Origin: Sesamum alatum
Taxonomy: Eukaryota > Streptophyta > Magnoliopsida > Lamiales > Pedaliaceae
Length of the DNA stretch: 64,000 nucleotides
Assembly (NCBI GenBank): GCA_034509735.1
Contig: JACGWO010000006.1
Location: 33,721,141 to 33,785,140 of the forward strand
Direction of reading: 5' to 3'
Under the pieces are notes generated by a model. The model was not told the origin of the DNA. It saw only the letters and a list, made by a program, of their open reading frames with translations, and did no database searches. The position numbers and the translations under genes were made by a program. Positions 1 through 10,042 of this stretch are shown here, piece after piece (position 1 is the stretch's first letter; each line of letters opens with the position of its first letter).

Positions 1-61
1 ATTTCGGTTAGGTTGCGTTCCTAGAATATGGCCTAAAGTAGGGTCCTACTTTTGGGGCCGT
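1..61. other. Unassigned left-edge sequence
   Basis: I recognise nothing here. It lies beyond the point where similarity to the Gypsy-3 LTR fades. The 5 bp before position 62 do not match the 5 bp after the other end of Gypsy-3, so the junction may be a deletion or rearrangement rather than a clean insertion edge. Confidence 0.3.
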
Positions 62-2469
62 TGACAAATGAAGCAATCCCATGCAAAATGAATTTCTTGA
101 TTTGATTTGAATATTTATGGGTGCAAATCTCTATTTGGAGCTTCTGATTCTTCGCTTTCAAGAATGTGATCTTTGACTTCGGCAACTTGGGGTTTGATTC
201 CCTTCGACGTTAACTTTGTTTTTTAAAATAATGTTTAACTCAGGGGTCTTTCGACTTATTCCCGGATTGAACGTTATAAGCTTGGCATATGTGACTTGGG
301 ACTTGAATATTTCTTGGTGGATTTAGAGTTTTGATCTTCCGTTAAGGTGTGTGTCTTGATAATGTTAATTCGGGAGTTTTCGACTTCTTCTTGAATCAAA
401 CATTGACTTTGGGTGGCTTCCGCGACGAACGGCTTGATTCTTGCTTTGATTGCCGTGGATCTTCCTTGAATTGCTTGAGAGGATATTGAGACTTCTTGAA
501 TGGCTTCTTTTTGCTTGTGTCTTTACTTTGTGCCTTCAATTGTATGTGTGTGTGTGTTGGTGTGTGTTCTTCTCGTCTCTTGGCTTGGCATCTTGGCTTT
601 TCTTCTTGTCTTGGCTTGTTTTTTCACTTGCGTCTTGAGTTGTGTGTTTCAAATGAGTTCCAAGGATCCCTTTATATAGCTGTCAAAGAGGTAGAGTTGT
701 AGTGAACTTGAACACCATTTTGTATTATCCCTTTAAATTTAATTTAAAGAGATAAATATATTAAATATTGGGAAAACATGATTGGTTAATTTTGATATTA
801 TTCTCTTTAATATCTGTACCTTTAAAGAGATAAATATCGAAATTATTCGTCATGATTTGATTGGCTGAAACACTTCAATTTGACATTTGTCGGGCATTGA
901 TTTGACAACAAAATATATATTATAATATCAATTAAATTAACTATTTACATTTGAAATTAATTTAGTAAATTCTAAAATATAAATGGAAAAATAGAATATT
1001 GATTGCAAAATATGCTACTAGCAAGTGCACTAGCTATCAAGTAGTATGAAAGGTATCGAACCCACGAGGATTTAATGAAGTAATTACCACAACTATGACT
1101 AACCCCTAATTATTTGAACGATCGAAAAGTTTGGATTTGATTTATGAATCTACTTAAGAAAAATAATAATCAACTATAGCAAGCAATTACATCAGAGACA
1201 AAGAAAATGCACGATTTAGGAAAGAAGTGCTACGACTATAGGTCCACCTAATCGATACAACGCATTCAATATTAACGCATCAATCAAACAAACAAGTATT
1301 TTTGCACACTGAATTTTCCCTAATTTAATCCCATATACTCTCTCGAGCTATACCGAACCTAATACATATCAAGAAAAGAGCTTAGGGGCTATTCTCTTTC
1401 ATTCTCCAAAACTCGTGACAATGATACATTAAGATTTATGAAAAACCTATGGAATCAATAGATCATGCGCTTTGCATTCTTTACACATTATCAACCCGTA
1501 CACCAATGATTACTCTATCCCACTATTGACTAATTCCCTCTCGGTTCATCAAACCCTTTATAAGAAGAATAGCATAATTGAGAAAAATTAAATGAATCTG
1601 ATGAATCAAGCTCTCAACATAATGTTTTCAACAACACAATAGTTCATGGATTGCGAAAATAACAACTAGATTAATTCGGAAAATATTTATCACATTTGTA
1701 TCAATTAGGCTTTTCCATAAGCCTTAGCACAAAAAAAGAGATTAAGTTCATCCTAATTCTAACTAGAACTAAAGAGAAATATTGGAGAAAACTCATGGAG
1801 TAGTGGATTGGTTTGATGGTCGTCATCCAACGCCGAATCTTCTTCTTCACGTGTTCCTCAACTTTCCTTGCTCACAACACGTCTAAAGCTCTGCGATAAT
1901 GCTGAAAAATCGAATCCCCCTTCTTCTCATCCCTTTTCCTTATATAATGAGTTATCTGAGGTAGGAAAGGAGTAGGATTCTACTTACAGATAAAACTCTT
2001 CTTCATTTTCTAATCTATTCTTACAAAACTCTAAGGTAGATTACAAAGGAAATAAAATCTCTTTTTAAATGACCTAAATCAGAATTTTAGGTTTTTACAC
2101 GTCAGCGCGTCTGAGAATTTCCGCCCAACGAATGTCTGATAACCCGTGGGTCACGGGTTATGTGATTTGCATTTCTGAAATCGAATCTTTGATAGCCTGT
2201 GGGTCACGGGCTAACTTGTGTTCAGTTTTGCAGAATTTTAACTCTTTCCTTTATGTTTGAGCTCTTTGCTTGAATTCGCCTTTTATTCCACGAACGCTCG
2301 TAAATGTCACAAAATGTACCCTAAAACAAGCATTCATATCGAAAGAAATTAGGGATAATAAACACAAGAATATATATCATATAATTTCCCTTAATCAAAT
2401 ATAATTGATACTCAATATATTATTTTACACTTGTCATCATTTGATTGGGGGTGAAATTTGCTTGTTATA
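62..2469 (-). repeat. 3' LTR of Gypsy-3, split by a 1.4-kb insert
   Basis: Positions about 62-1003 and 2405-2469 together resemble the 944-bp LTR of Gypsy-1. On the minus strand the LTR opens near 2469 with TATAACAAGC, a mutated form of TGTAGACAAA. It shares the CCCCCAATCAAATGATGACAAG block and continues after the insert. Its final ~25 bases near position 62 look deleted. Confidence 0.65.
1004..2403 (-). mobile_element. Solo-LTR-like insertion in the Gypsy-3 3' LTR
   Basis: This 1.4-kb non-coding block breaks the LTR between ATTGAT at 998-1003 and ATTGAT at 2404-2409, so it is bounded by a 5-6 bp direct repeat. On the minus strand it ends in TTTTGCA and starts TATATTTG (TG decayed to TA would fit an LTR). 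A TATA-like TTATATAAGG on the minus strand near 1950 fits a promoter. I see no internal coding region. A solo LTR of an unidentified family is the best reading; a non-autonomous DNA element is less likely given the 5-6 bp duplication. Confidence 0.5.
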
Positions 2470-2658
2470 AATGCCCCCTCGAGACTTGTTCATGGGCATC
2501 TACTGCAACGAAGTGAATGAGTGATATGTCGAAAATAATTTCTTCTCATAGGTTGTTTTTTTTTTTAAATATGTGACTGAACTTGAAAAGCTCAGCTCAA
2601 GCTGTCGACGTAACTCTTTAGGAGGATCAGTCATAACATAGTTCAGCTGAATTTTGTT

Positions 2659-3085
2659 GATAGTTTATTCTCATATTAAGGAGTCTTCAAACTTGAGTTT
2701 TAGATAGTTTATACTCATATCAAGGAGTTTCTTGATTTGTAACTTATATTGAATATGTTGATGTTTTACTCATATCAAGGAGTTTTTCAACTTGAATTTG
2801 TAGATAGTTTTACTCATATTGAAGGAGTTCCTCAAGTAAATTTGTAGATAGTTTATACTCGTATCAAAGAGTTCTTCAACTTGAATTTGTAAATAGTTTA
2901 TACTTGTATCAAAGAGTATTGAGATATTTTTGGACATTAGATAGTTTATGCTCATATCTAGGAGCATTGAGATTTTTTTTTTGGCATTAGATAGTTTATG
3001 CTCATATCCAGGAGCACTGAGTTTTTTTCTTTTTTTTTTTTTTGACATTAGATAGGTTTATATTCATCTCCAGGGAGCATTAAAA
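2659..3085 (-). repeat. Degenerate tandem repeat near the 3' LTR of Gypsy-3
   Basis: About nine copies of a 45-60 bp unit run head to tail. Each begins GATAGTTTATACTCATATC (or close variants) followed by a GGAGTTCTTCAACTTG-like segment. Copies at the two ends have diverged differently: left copies carry AACTTGAATTTGTA, right copies TTTGGCATTA with long T runs. The 92-codon open frame across it (2770-3048) merely reads the repeat and is not taken as a gene. The array sits just upstream of the 3' LTR in element orientation, where tandem repeats are known in plant Tat/Ogre elements. Confidence 0.75.
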
Positions 3086-3089
3086 ATTT

Positions 3090-4055
3090 CATGTGTTGCA
3101 TCGTCGTCAGCATCATCATTGACATCATCTGAGATTTCGTCTTCTTTGTAGTTGAAGCTCATTTCACTTCCATGTGCACGAGTCGCTAGCTCTCAAAATG
3201 TTTTTGATTTTATTGCTTGAAAATTCCCCAATACATTTCTTGGATTACACATTTCAGTTGCTGAAGTCTCGACAATCAATCTTTGTAATTAAGGCAAATT
3301 TTTTCGGCGGTTCATATAATTAATGACGGGCTCTTCCTTCTACTGATGTGCGTTCGTAAGCTTGATCGTGCTGACTGTCATTTTGGTATTGTAAAAATGA
3401 TTGAGAAACTCTTGTAATGATTGCCCCCTATTGTCAACTGAGTTGGCTTCCAAGTCGGCATACGGATGAAATGCGTTTCCCTTCAAAGATCGAACGAATT
3501 ATTTTACGAGGTAATCTCCATAAGTCCCTGCATTGTTGCATGTCTCAATGAAGTGAGCTAAGTGTTGCTTCCGATTACCCTTGCCATCAAACTGTTGAAA
3601 CTTGGGAGGGTGATAAGATGATTGGCATCTTCAAATGATCAAATTCTTTGAGTGTATAGCTCTGTGTAAGTAAAGGATAACCTTGAAATTCCTTCAATCT
3701 GCTTCTAATAGTTCCTTCAATGAATTCTTTAAGGCGGTCCATTTGGAATCAGTCCATTAGATGACATCTGAAGCTCTTTTGCAGGCTTATCCTTCTTGGT
3801 ATAATGTTGCTTTGTGGATGCCTCTTCTTTATGGGGAGCCTCAATTTGTTTCCCCTGATGTGGCTTGTCTCAGCGGATATTTTAGCTTGTTGATAACCTA
3901 GCAATTTGGGCATTCTTGCTCTTTTGACGTGCTTTGAGTCATTTGATGGCTCTTGTTAGACTTGCAATTTGCTCATCCTTAATGTAGCACTCGTCATCAT
4001 AACTGGAGCCACATTTATTGGGAAGGAGTAGCTAGACACAGAGCGAGGAGAGGAC
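3090..4055 (-). pseudogene. Gag remnant of Gypsy-3 (capsid part)
   Basis: Minus-strand translations in broken frames match the gag of Gypsy-1: the FDGKGN-KQH-AHF-ETCNNA block, a SLKGNAF block and a F-RF/HFY--K-TVS block. These are typical of the Retrotrans_gag capsid domain of Tat-like elements. Many stops and frameshifts are present. The reading ends in the tandem-repeat array, so the rest of gag and all of pol are absent. The 2.2-kb solo LTR separates this part from the N-terminal piece at 6267-6520. Confidence 0.6.
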
Positions 4056-4060
4056 GGAGG

Positions 4061-6261
4061 TGAAAGAATCGGGTACGGCCTGGTAATGCAACGGAAGCGT
4101 AAAAATGTGAATTTAAAGCATAATTCAAATCGGGTTCAAAGGGGTGTTCCCTTTGAAGTTTCCCAGGCGTTTAGTGTATGTCAAAGCATAAATTAAAGAG
4201 GAGAAGATACTGGACAAGTGGCTAAAGGAAGTAAATAAAAAGGTACATGTAACATAAATGGAAACCAACCTTTGTTCGATATACGTACAACTGGTACTAA
4301 CGTTGTTCCCTTTTCGTTTCTCCTTCTGTTCACTTGAGGATCCAAATTAGAATCCCTCTGATTTGTCCACACCACACTATGGAAGAGTGTATCCCCTAAT
4401 CTATTGCTAGATAGAAGTAGAGAAGAAGAAAAAAAAAGAAACAATCCAAAACAACATTATTGTTTAGTGCATTTGGAATGCTTTTAAGTTCAACCTTTCC
4501 AAAAGGTATGAACACAAAAGGAGAAAATTTGCAGAGATTTTGGAGAGTATTTTTGTGGAAAAATTCGTGCAAGATGCATGCTATGCAAGTTATGTGATAG
4601 TTTTGTGTATGTAGAATTGTTGAATTCAAAAAATTCAACTTCTATAGTTAACTTCCAAAGCAACCTACATACACACACATACACCACTATTAACATAACA
4701 TGTACCTTTAATCAAATAAACCACCCACCAAACCATATAAAGGCTGATCACATGTGTCTCACATGTGGAGGATTTCAATTCATCAATTCACTTGCTATAA
4801 ATGCATTTTTCCATGGACTAGGACTACTAGTCTTGGACTTATATTTAATCTAATTAAATTAAGTCCAAAAAAAGTCCATTGGGCATTAATTAATCCAATT
4901 AATCTCAATCCAATTGAAGCCCATAAGTTTATTTAATCCAATTAAATAACATAAGTCCAAACTCTAATTAAATTGATTCTAAATCAATTAATTAAGCCAA
5001 ACCCGATAAGTTAATCCACATTAATGTATAGGTTCTAATTCCAAAATTTTAATTAATCCAATTAAATTAATTCTTGGACCATCCATCAAATGGATTTCCC
5101 AATAAATAATTCAATTCATTTATTGTTTTCTCCTTGAATTAATTTAATCTAATTAAAATTAATTTGCTTATTCTAGAATTAATTCCAAATTAATTCTACC
5201 AATTACATAGTGATTTGTGTGTGACTCTTTGGTTCACCCTCAGCTAGACTTGAGCTTGTGTCCAACACAATTGGTCAATTAAATTTAATTTAATTAACTG
5301 TTTTTTTAATTAACCATTAATCGAAAAACGCCCGTCACCATGGGAGTAGCTGTCTAGCAACAGGCCATGGCACTAGAGATTATGTGAATGTTGGCATGAA
5401 CATTTAGGCTCTCGAGGTTCCATATGAGTACGGTCCTTCCATCATCCGTCTCCCGGTCTAAGTCTAGGGCATTGGAATTGAGCGTCAGTACCCATCCTAT
5501 ACTAGACAACTATGCTCAAATAACTCGAGACACGATTTGCTCTATTGATCGACGTAGGATACATTCCTACTTCGACCAATCGCTGTGGCCACAGACTTAA
5601 AGAGCTTAAACCATCTCAGAGCGCATAGCGACGACTTCGACTGTTCATATACTGACAGGTGACGGATCTTTATATTGGAATCCACCATCCTCAATACATA
5701 TTCCAAATGCACTGGATAAGGCTTATAATGAACGTATCACATATACGGACATCTCTTCCCAGACCCTAGATACAACCTTCATATGCATGTGACTGCCATG
5801 ATTCCTCAAGTCCGAGAACTAATCTTGTACTGTCGAAGTCGGGAATTCAAGTCGTATCGACAAAGCCTCAGGCTTCGTATGACGATTCCGCGAGCCAGTT
5901 CAGTCAGCTGACACCCTTGTCAACTAACCCACTAATATTGCAATCCTTAGTGCAAGTCTCTATAGGACCCTCGATGCCCTATCTCGAGGTCCTCGACTTG
6001 GAACATTTCAGACCAACCCTCAGAAGTTGGTTTCATAGCTGTTCATCCAATGCGCAACCCAACTACATGGGTTATCCAATGGTCTGTGGGCATTTGTTGT
6101 GACGTTAAAATGCCATTTAACAAATCAGTAAGCACAACAAACACATAGTGTCATAGATGAATACATACCATATTCATCAAGTCAATATTACTCTAATTAA
6201 GATTGTTAAATATTACCCAAGACCGCCAATCCAATTGGCTTTCTGGTCACCTATTCTAACA
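4061..6261 (-). mobile_element. Solo LTR S1 (2.2 kb) inserted in Gypsy-3 gag
   Basis: A 2201-bp block has perfect 5-bp direct repeats GGAGG at 4056-4060 and 6262-6266. Removing it rejoins the gag sequence exactly as in Gypsy-1, where the uninterrupted site reads CTCCTCCATCCTCTCC. On the minus strand it begins TGTTAGAATAGG and ends TTCTTTCA, giving LTR-type TG...CA termini. It contains no open gene. A diverged second copy in opposite orientation lies at 43180-45333. The size, the termini and the 5-bp duplication identify a solo LTR left by recombination between the two LTRs of a retrotransposon whose body is not in this window. Confidence 0.85.
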
Positions 6262-6266
6262 GGAGG

Positions 6267-6520
6267 AGACTTATTTTCGTCATCTTCAATTGCATGGAGA
6301 GGTATGATGAAGTCTTTTTGAGTAGACTTAGTGGAATGAGCCATTTAGGAAGATTCCTAAAGTTTCTTCGACATGCTCCACGTAGTAACACCGATACTCT
6401 TGGTACCAGAACTTGAAGACTTTGATGTGGCAAGTTTGGAATTCACCGTCTTTACAACTTTTCCTTGAGTATCCATTTAAATACTTCAAACCTTGATGAA
6501 GGGAAGAGATGAGAGGTAGA
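6267..6520 (-). pseudogene. Gag N-terminal remnant of Gypsy-3
   Basis: The minus-strand reading in shifted frames carries PQQSLQV-like and PLSLLK-ASYL-MQ--MTKI segments shared with the start of gag in Gypsy-1 (30885-31060). It is cut by solo LTR S1 immediately after the codons for the MTKISLL segment. It lies directly downstream of the PBS, as expected for gag. Confidence 0.6.
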
Positions 6521-6522
6521 GG

Positions 6523-6540
6523 GGTCCCACTAGGATGCCA
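6523..6540 (-). other. Primer binding site of Gypsy-3
   Basis: The minus strand reads TGGCATCCTAGTGGGACC five bases inside the 5' LTR. It starts with TGG, as a tRNA-complementary PBS should, and matches the PBS-position sequences of Gypsy-1 and Gypsy-2 at most bases. The tRNA was not identified. Confidence 0.65.
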
Positions 6541-6545
6541 AAATT

Positions 6546-7353
6546 TGTAAACAAGTTTTTGTGTTCCTGAATTTATTGAAACCAGAAAATATTACAAATG
6601 AATTTCTTGATTTGATTGAATATTTGTGGGTGCAAAATCTCTATTTAGAGCTTCTGATTCTTCGTTTCAAGAAAGTGATCTTTGACTTCGGCGACTTCGG
6701 CAACTTAGGAGGTGGAACTTGGTGCTTGCTCTTCTTCGACGTTGACTTCGTCTTTAAATAACGTTAATTCAGGGGTCTTTTGACTTATTCTTGGATTGAA
6801 TGCTATAAACTTGACATATTTGATTTGGGACATGAATATTTCTTGGTGGATTTGGAGATTCGATCTTCCGCCAGGGTGGACTTGTCTTGATAACGTTAAT
6901 TCGGGGGCCTTCTGACTTCTTCTCGAATCAAATGTTGACTTTGGGTGGCTTTCGCGACGAACGCCTTGATTCTTACTTTGAACGTTGTGGATATTCCTTG
7001 ATTTGCTTAAGAGGGTCTTCAGACTTCTTAAATGCTCTTTGGCTTGTGTCTTTACTTGTGCCTTCTATTGTGTGTATGTGTGTGTGTGTTTGTGTGCCTA
7101 TTTGTCTCTTGGCTGGCGTCTTGGCTTTTCTTCTTGTCACTTGGCTTGTTTCTTCCTTACATCTTGAGATGTGTGTTTCAAGACCCCTTTATATAGCTGT
7201 CAAAGAGGTAGAGCTGTAGTGAACTTGAACACCATTTTACATTATCTCTTTAAATTAAATTTAAAGAGATAAATACATTAAATATTTGGGAAGACATGAT
7301 TGGTCAATTTGATATTATCTCTTTAATTGGGCGTGAAATTTTGCTTGTCTACA
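6546..7353 (-). repeat. 5' LTR of Gypsy-3
   Basis: An 808-bp LTR has TG/CA-type ends: the plus strand starts TGTAAACAAG and ends CTTGTCTACA. It is homologous to the 3' LTR at 62-2469 and to the Gypsy-1 LTRs, including a TATATAG-type promoter box near 7190 read on the minus strand. About 200 bp of the AT-rich part near its start in element orientation are missing relative to Gypsy-1, between the GATATTATCTCTTTAAT block and GGGCGTGAAATTTTG. Confidence 0.75.
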
Positions 7354-7597
7354 ATCTCCATCATTGTTCTTTCCACCATATCGATTGCGTCCTCGATCAA
7401 ATTTTTGAATGTTGCAGCATCGAAGTTTACTTTAATGGTATCCAGAGAAGGCACATTCCAAGTCTTTGACCGCTTGACTAGAGGAACATGTGTTGGTCTT
7501 GAACAAGCAAAATGGTAAGCTGATAATAATTTTAGCCGCTTTAACTAGATGGTCCGGATGGGTTAACTCACACTCCATAGCCTTGTTTTTGTAGCCG
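7354..7597 (-). pseudogene. LINE-A RNase H-region remnant
   Basis: The minus strand can be read in shifted frames as YKNKAMECELTHPDHLV, then a W-N-PSLDTIKVNFDAATF block. The latter is the usual start of the RNase H-like (RVT_3) domain at the end of plant L1-type polyproteins. The sequence continues directly from the LINE at 20154 when Gypsy-2 and one copy of its target duplication are removed: there the LINE reads WFIWWG, here YKNKAME. Its other edge abuts the 5' LTR of Gypsy-3. Confidence 0.65.
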
Positions 7598-8455
7598 TGT
7601 AACACAAATTTCGTGTTTTCTGAATTTATTGAAACAATGAAAATACTACAGATGATTTTTGGATTTAATCAAATATTTTGTGGGTGCGAAATCTCTAGTT
7701 TAAGCCTCTGATATTTCATAATCTTCAATTTCGGCAACTTCGGAGGTGGAACTTGATGTTTTGATCCCCTTCAAGGTTGGCGTGGATCTTCAATAACGTT
7801 AATCCGGGGGTCTTTTGACTTATTCTCGGATCAAACGCTATAAACTTGAAGAACTTAACTTGAACTCTTGGTGTTTCTTGGTGGAATTGCAGCTTTGATC
7901 TTCCGTCAAGGTGGATTTGTGCTTTGATAATGCTAATTTGTGGGTCTTTTGACTTTTTTCTTGAATCAAACGTTGGATTTGAAGTATTTCCGCAACGAGT
8001 GCCTTGATTTTTGCTTTGAATGTCGTGGATCTTCCTTGATTCGCGCTTGAGAGGATTTTGAAGCTTTTTGAATGCTCTTGCTTGTGCTTTCAATTGTGTC
8101 TTCAATTGTTTTTCTGCAGAGAACCCCTATCTATAGTTGTAGGGTAGAAGACTTTTCCATATTTACTTGATGAAGTGGCGCGATTTGATTGGCCCTTCGT
8201 CATTTTCTTCCATATTTGCAAGACGCGATTTTATTTACATATTGACTTGCACTTGCTTGATTTGTAATATTTGATCCACTTGCCAAGAATATGATTTTGA
8301 CACTTGGCGTCATTTGATTCGTCAGAAAATAAATATCAATATCAATTAATCAACTATTTAATTTAAAATAGCCAAAATATAAATAGAAATTGATATTTAA
8401 TATATTATTTTCTACGTGATGCAATTTTATTGGGCACAAATTTAATTTGTCTACA
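7598..8455 (-). repeat. 3' LTR of Gypsy-2
   Basis: The 858-bp LTR starts TGTAACACAAATTTCG on the plus strand and ends AATTTGTCTACA. It aligns with 19283-20153 along its whole length. The sequence beside it (8456 onward, AATGCCTCCACG, purine-rich on the minus strand) is the expected polypurine-tract position. Confidence 0.88.
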
Positions 8456-8499
8456 AATGCCTCCACGAAATTTGTTCACGGACAATGCTTCAAAGTGCA

Positions 8500-9150
8500 T
8501 CTTGGAGTGAATAAGTCACGACATTCTTTTTGCTATTTTTTTTTTTTTCTATATGCAATATGGGCTTTGACACATGGAAGCTTTAATTATTTTGATTTTT
8601 TTTGTAGATTAAAAGGCTGGAATTTTTGTGTGGACTCATCATTCTTCTTTTTATCCCAAAGTCCTCCTTTTCTTCCCTTTTTTTTCTCTTTGCAGATTAG
8701 TCGGCCCATTTGGGAAAGTCCAACAATAACATGGCCTAGTTGGTGTTGCGCCAAACAAGAGTCCATTCCTTATTTCTTTCTTTCTTTTTTTCCTTTTCTT
8801 CTCTTTCCTTCCTTTTTTTCTTCTCTCATTTCTGATTGCTTTTTTCGTCTGGTTCCTCCCCTCTTTTTCTTTCTTTCCTTTTTCCTTTGTTGATTTCTCC
8901 TTCCTTTCTTTCTTATTTCCTTTCCTCCGTTCTTCTGATTCTTCCTTCCCTCTTTTTTCTTATTCCTTTCTTTCATTCTCACTTTTTCTTTCTTTTTTTT
9001 CTTCTACTGCTGCGTTGCTTCCGTCCTTTTTCTCTTTCAATTTTCTTGTTTCTGTTTCGTTTTCCTTTCTTGTTTTCTTTCCATTCTTCCCTTTTTTTCC
9101 CCTCTAATTTCCTTGCAATTTTTGGCTGTGAGTTCTTAGCAAACAGAGAG
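8500..9150. repeat. Low-complexity pyrimidine tract (plus strand)
   Basis: The plus strand is almost pure C/T from about 8760 to 9110, made of TTTC, TTCC and TTTTC words, with less pure shoulders. A poly-C/poly-T block (CCCCCCGCCCC... then T run) follows at about 9185-9210. Long open frames over it encode only Phe, Ser, Leu and Pro (or Lys, Arg and Glu on the minus strand) and are composition artefacts. It lies between the Gypsy-2 PMD gene and the 3' LTR. Confidence 0.8.
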
Positions 9151-9210
9151 TGAGACTTCCTTCGGCCTTTGCCATATTTCTTCCCCCCGCCCCCCCCCCC
9201 TTTTTTTTTT

Positions 9211-10042
9211 AAAGTTTCGATCTGATTGATGGTACAGATTTTTGGAAGATAGAATCTAGGTACCAGGTCTTGGAAATTTTTTTTGCGAAATTTGGGATAA
9301 AATTGGCAAATTTATATACTTCAAGGTTGGGCGAATTGCAACGCTTGGATTTTGGGCGAGAACTTCACAAATGGTTTCGAGAAGTATGGAAAATTCTCAT
9401 AGGCAATAAAATACACTCGATTTCGTCTGCAAAATCTTTCACGACATAAGATGATTTTTTTCTTGACTTCAAATAGTAAATACTCTGCATTTTTTCCTTT
9501 GTTGAGTTTTTTGAAGATGGAAATATTTAACTTGGACGCCATAAAAGATGAACACAATTTTTGTTCTCTACATCGTCTCTCATTGTCTCAGAAATTTCAG
9601 TGGATGTACTCTCTTTTTGGTGAATCAAAAGGCCGTTCGATTTCATCGTTTGTGTTAATTCTTGGGCTAGCATTAGCACAATCTGCGTTTCTGCCTCACA
9701 ATTTGAGCTTCTCATTAGATCCCTTATTTTTTAGAGCGTAAGAGAACCCGCCAGCTATTGAACAATTTTACTGAATGTGATTTGCTCACTCTTCTCTGCA
9801 CCGTGTTTAAAGAGCTTGTTCTCTCTTTCTTTTCTTTTTTAGCAACTTAGTATTTGAGGGTTCACGTCAGGGTTTGACGAGCTTGGAGGTGGTGACTTTG
9901 ATTAGGAATATTTTTAAATAAACCACCGTCTTCTTTTACCCTTTTTTTGTGTTCACACTTGAGATATAATACTATTCTTTGTCAATCATAACTTTATTTA
10001 AAGAAGTTCTTGACTTCGCTTCTTAATTTGACAACATAGGCG
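9211..10042. other. Spacer upstream of the Gypsy-2 PMD gene
   Basis: No coding sequence could be supported. In the orientation of the PMD gene this is the 5' flank, so any promoter for it should lie here or in the pyrimidine tract. I see no convincing TATA box tied to the start. The corresponding stretch in Gypsy-1 is 40364-41838. Confidence 0.4.

Larger units (their letters stand above)
62..7353 (-). mobile_element. Gypsy-3: deleted Ty3/gypsy LTR element, interrupted twice
   Basis: An LTR retrotransposon lies on the minus strand. Its 5' LTR is at 6546-7353 and its 3' LTR at about 62-2469. The LTRs are clearly homologous to those of Gypsy-1 at 29831 and 41839, sharing blocks that encode the same nonsense translations. 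A PBS abuts the 5' LTR (6523-6540) and a purine-rich tract abuts the 3' LTR (2470-2490 on the plus strand reads ATGCCCCCTCGAG). Only gag remnants lie between them; protease, RT, RNase H and integrase are missing, so the element is non-autonomous or deleted. Two LTR-type insertions interrupt it (1004-2403 and 4061-6261). No matching target duplication was found at 62 and 7353, so the outer left edge is uncertain. Confidence 0.75.

Noticed and set aside
2770..3048. 92-codon minus-strand frame with repeated SINYL segments
   Set aside because: It is the translation of a short tandem DNA repeat in a retrotransposon 3' region. No gene evidence.
2659..3085. CRISPR-like regularly spaced repeat
   Set aside because: Units are directly adjacent, degenerate and without unique spacers. 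The sequence is plant nuclear DNA.
5917..6102. 61-codon frame in solo LTR S1
   Set aside because: It is non-coding LTR sequence; the copy at 43180 does not keep the frame.
8447..9153. Open frames of 148 and 105 codons on the plus strand and 70 on the minus strand
   Set aside because: They read a nearly pure pyrimidine tract and encode only Phe/Ser/Leu/Pro or Lys/Arg/Glu. This is a composition artefact.
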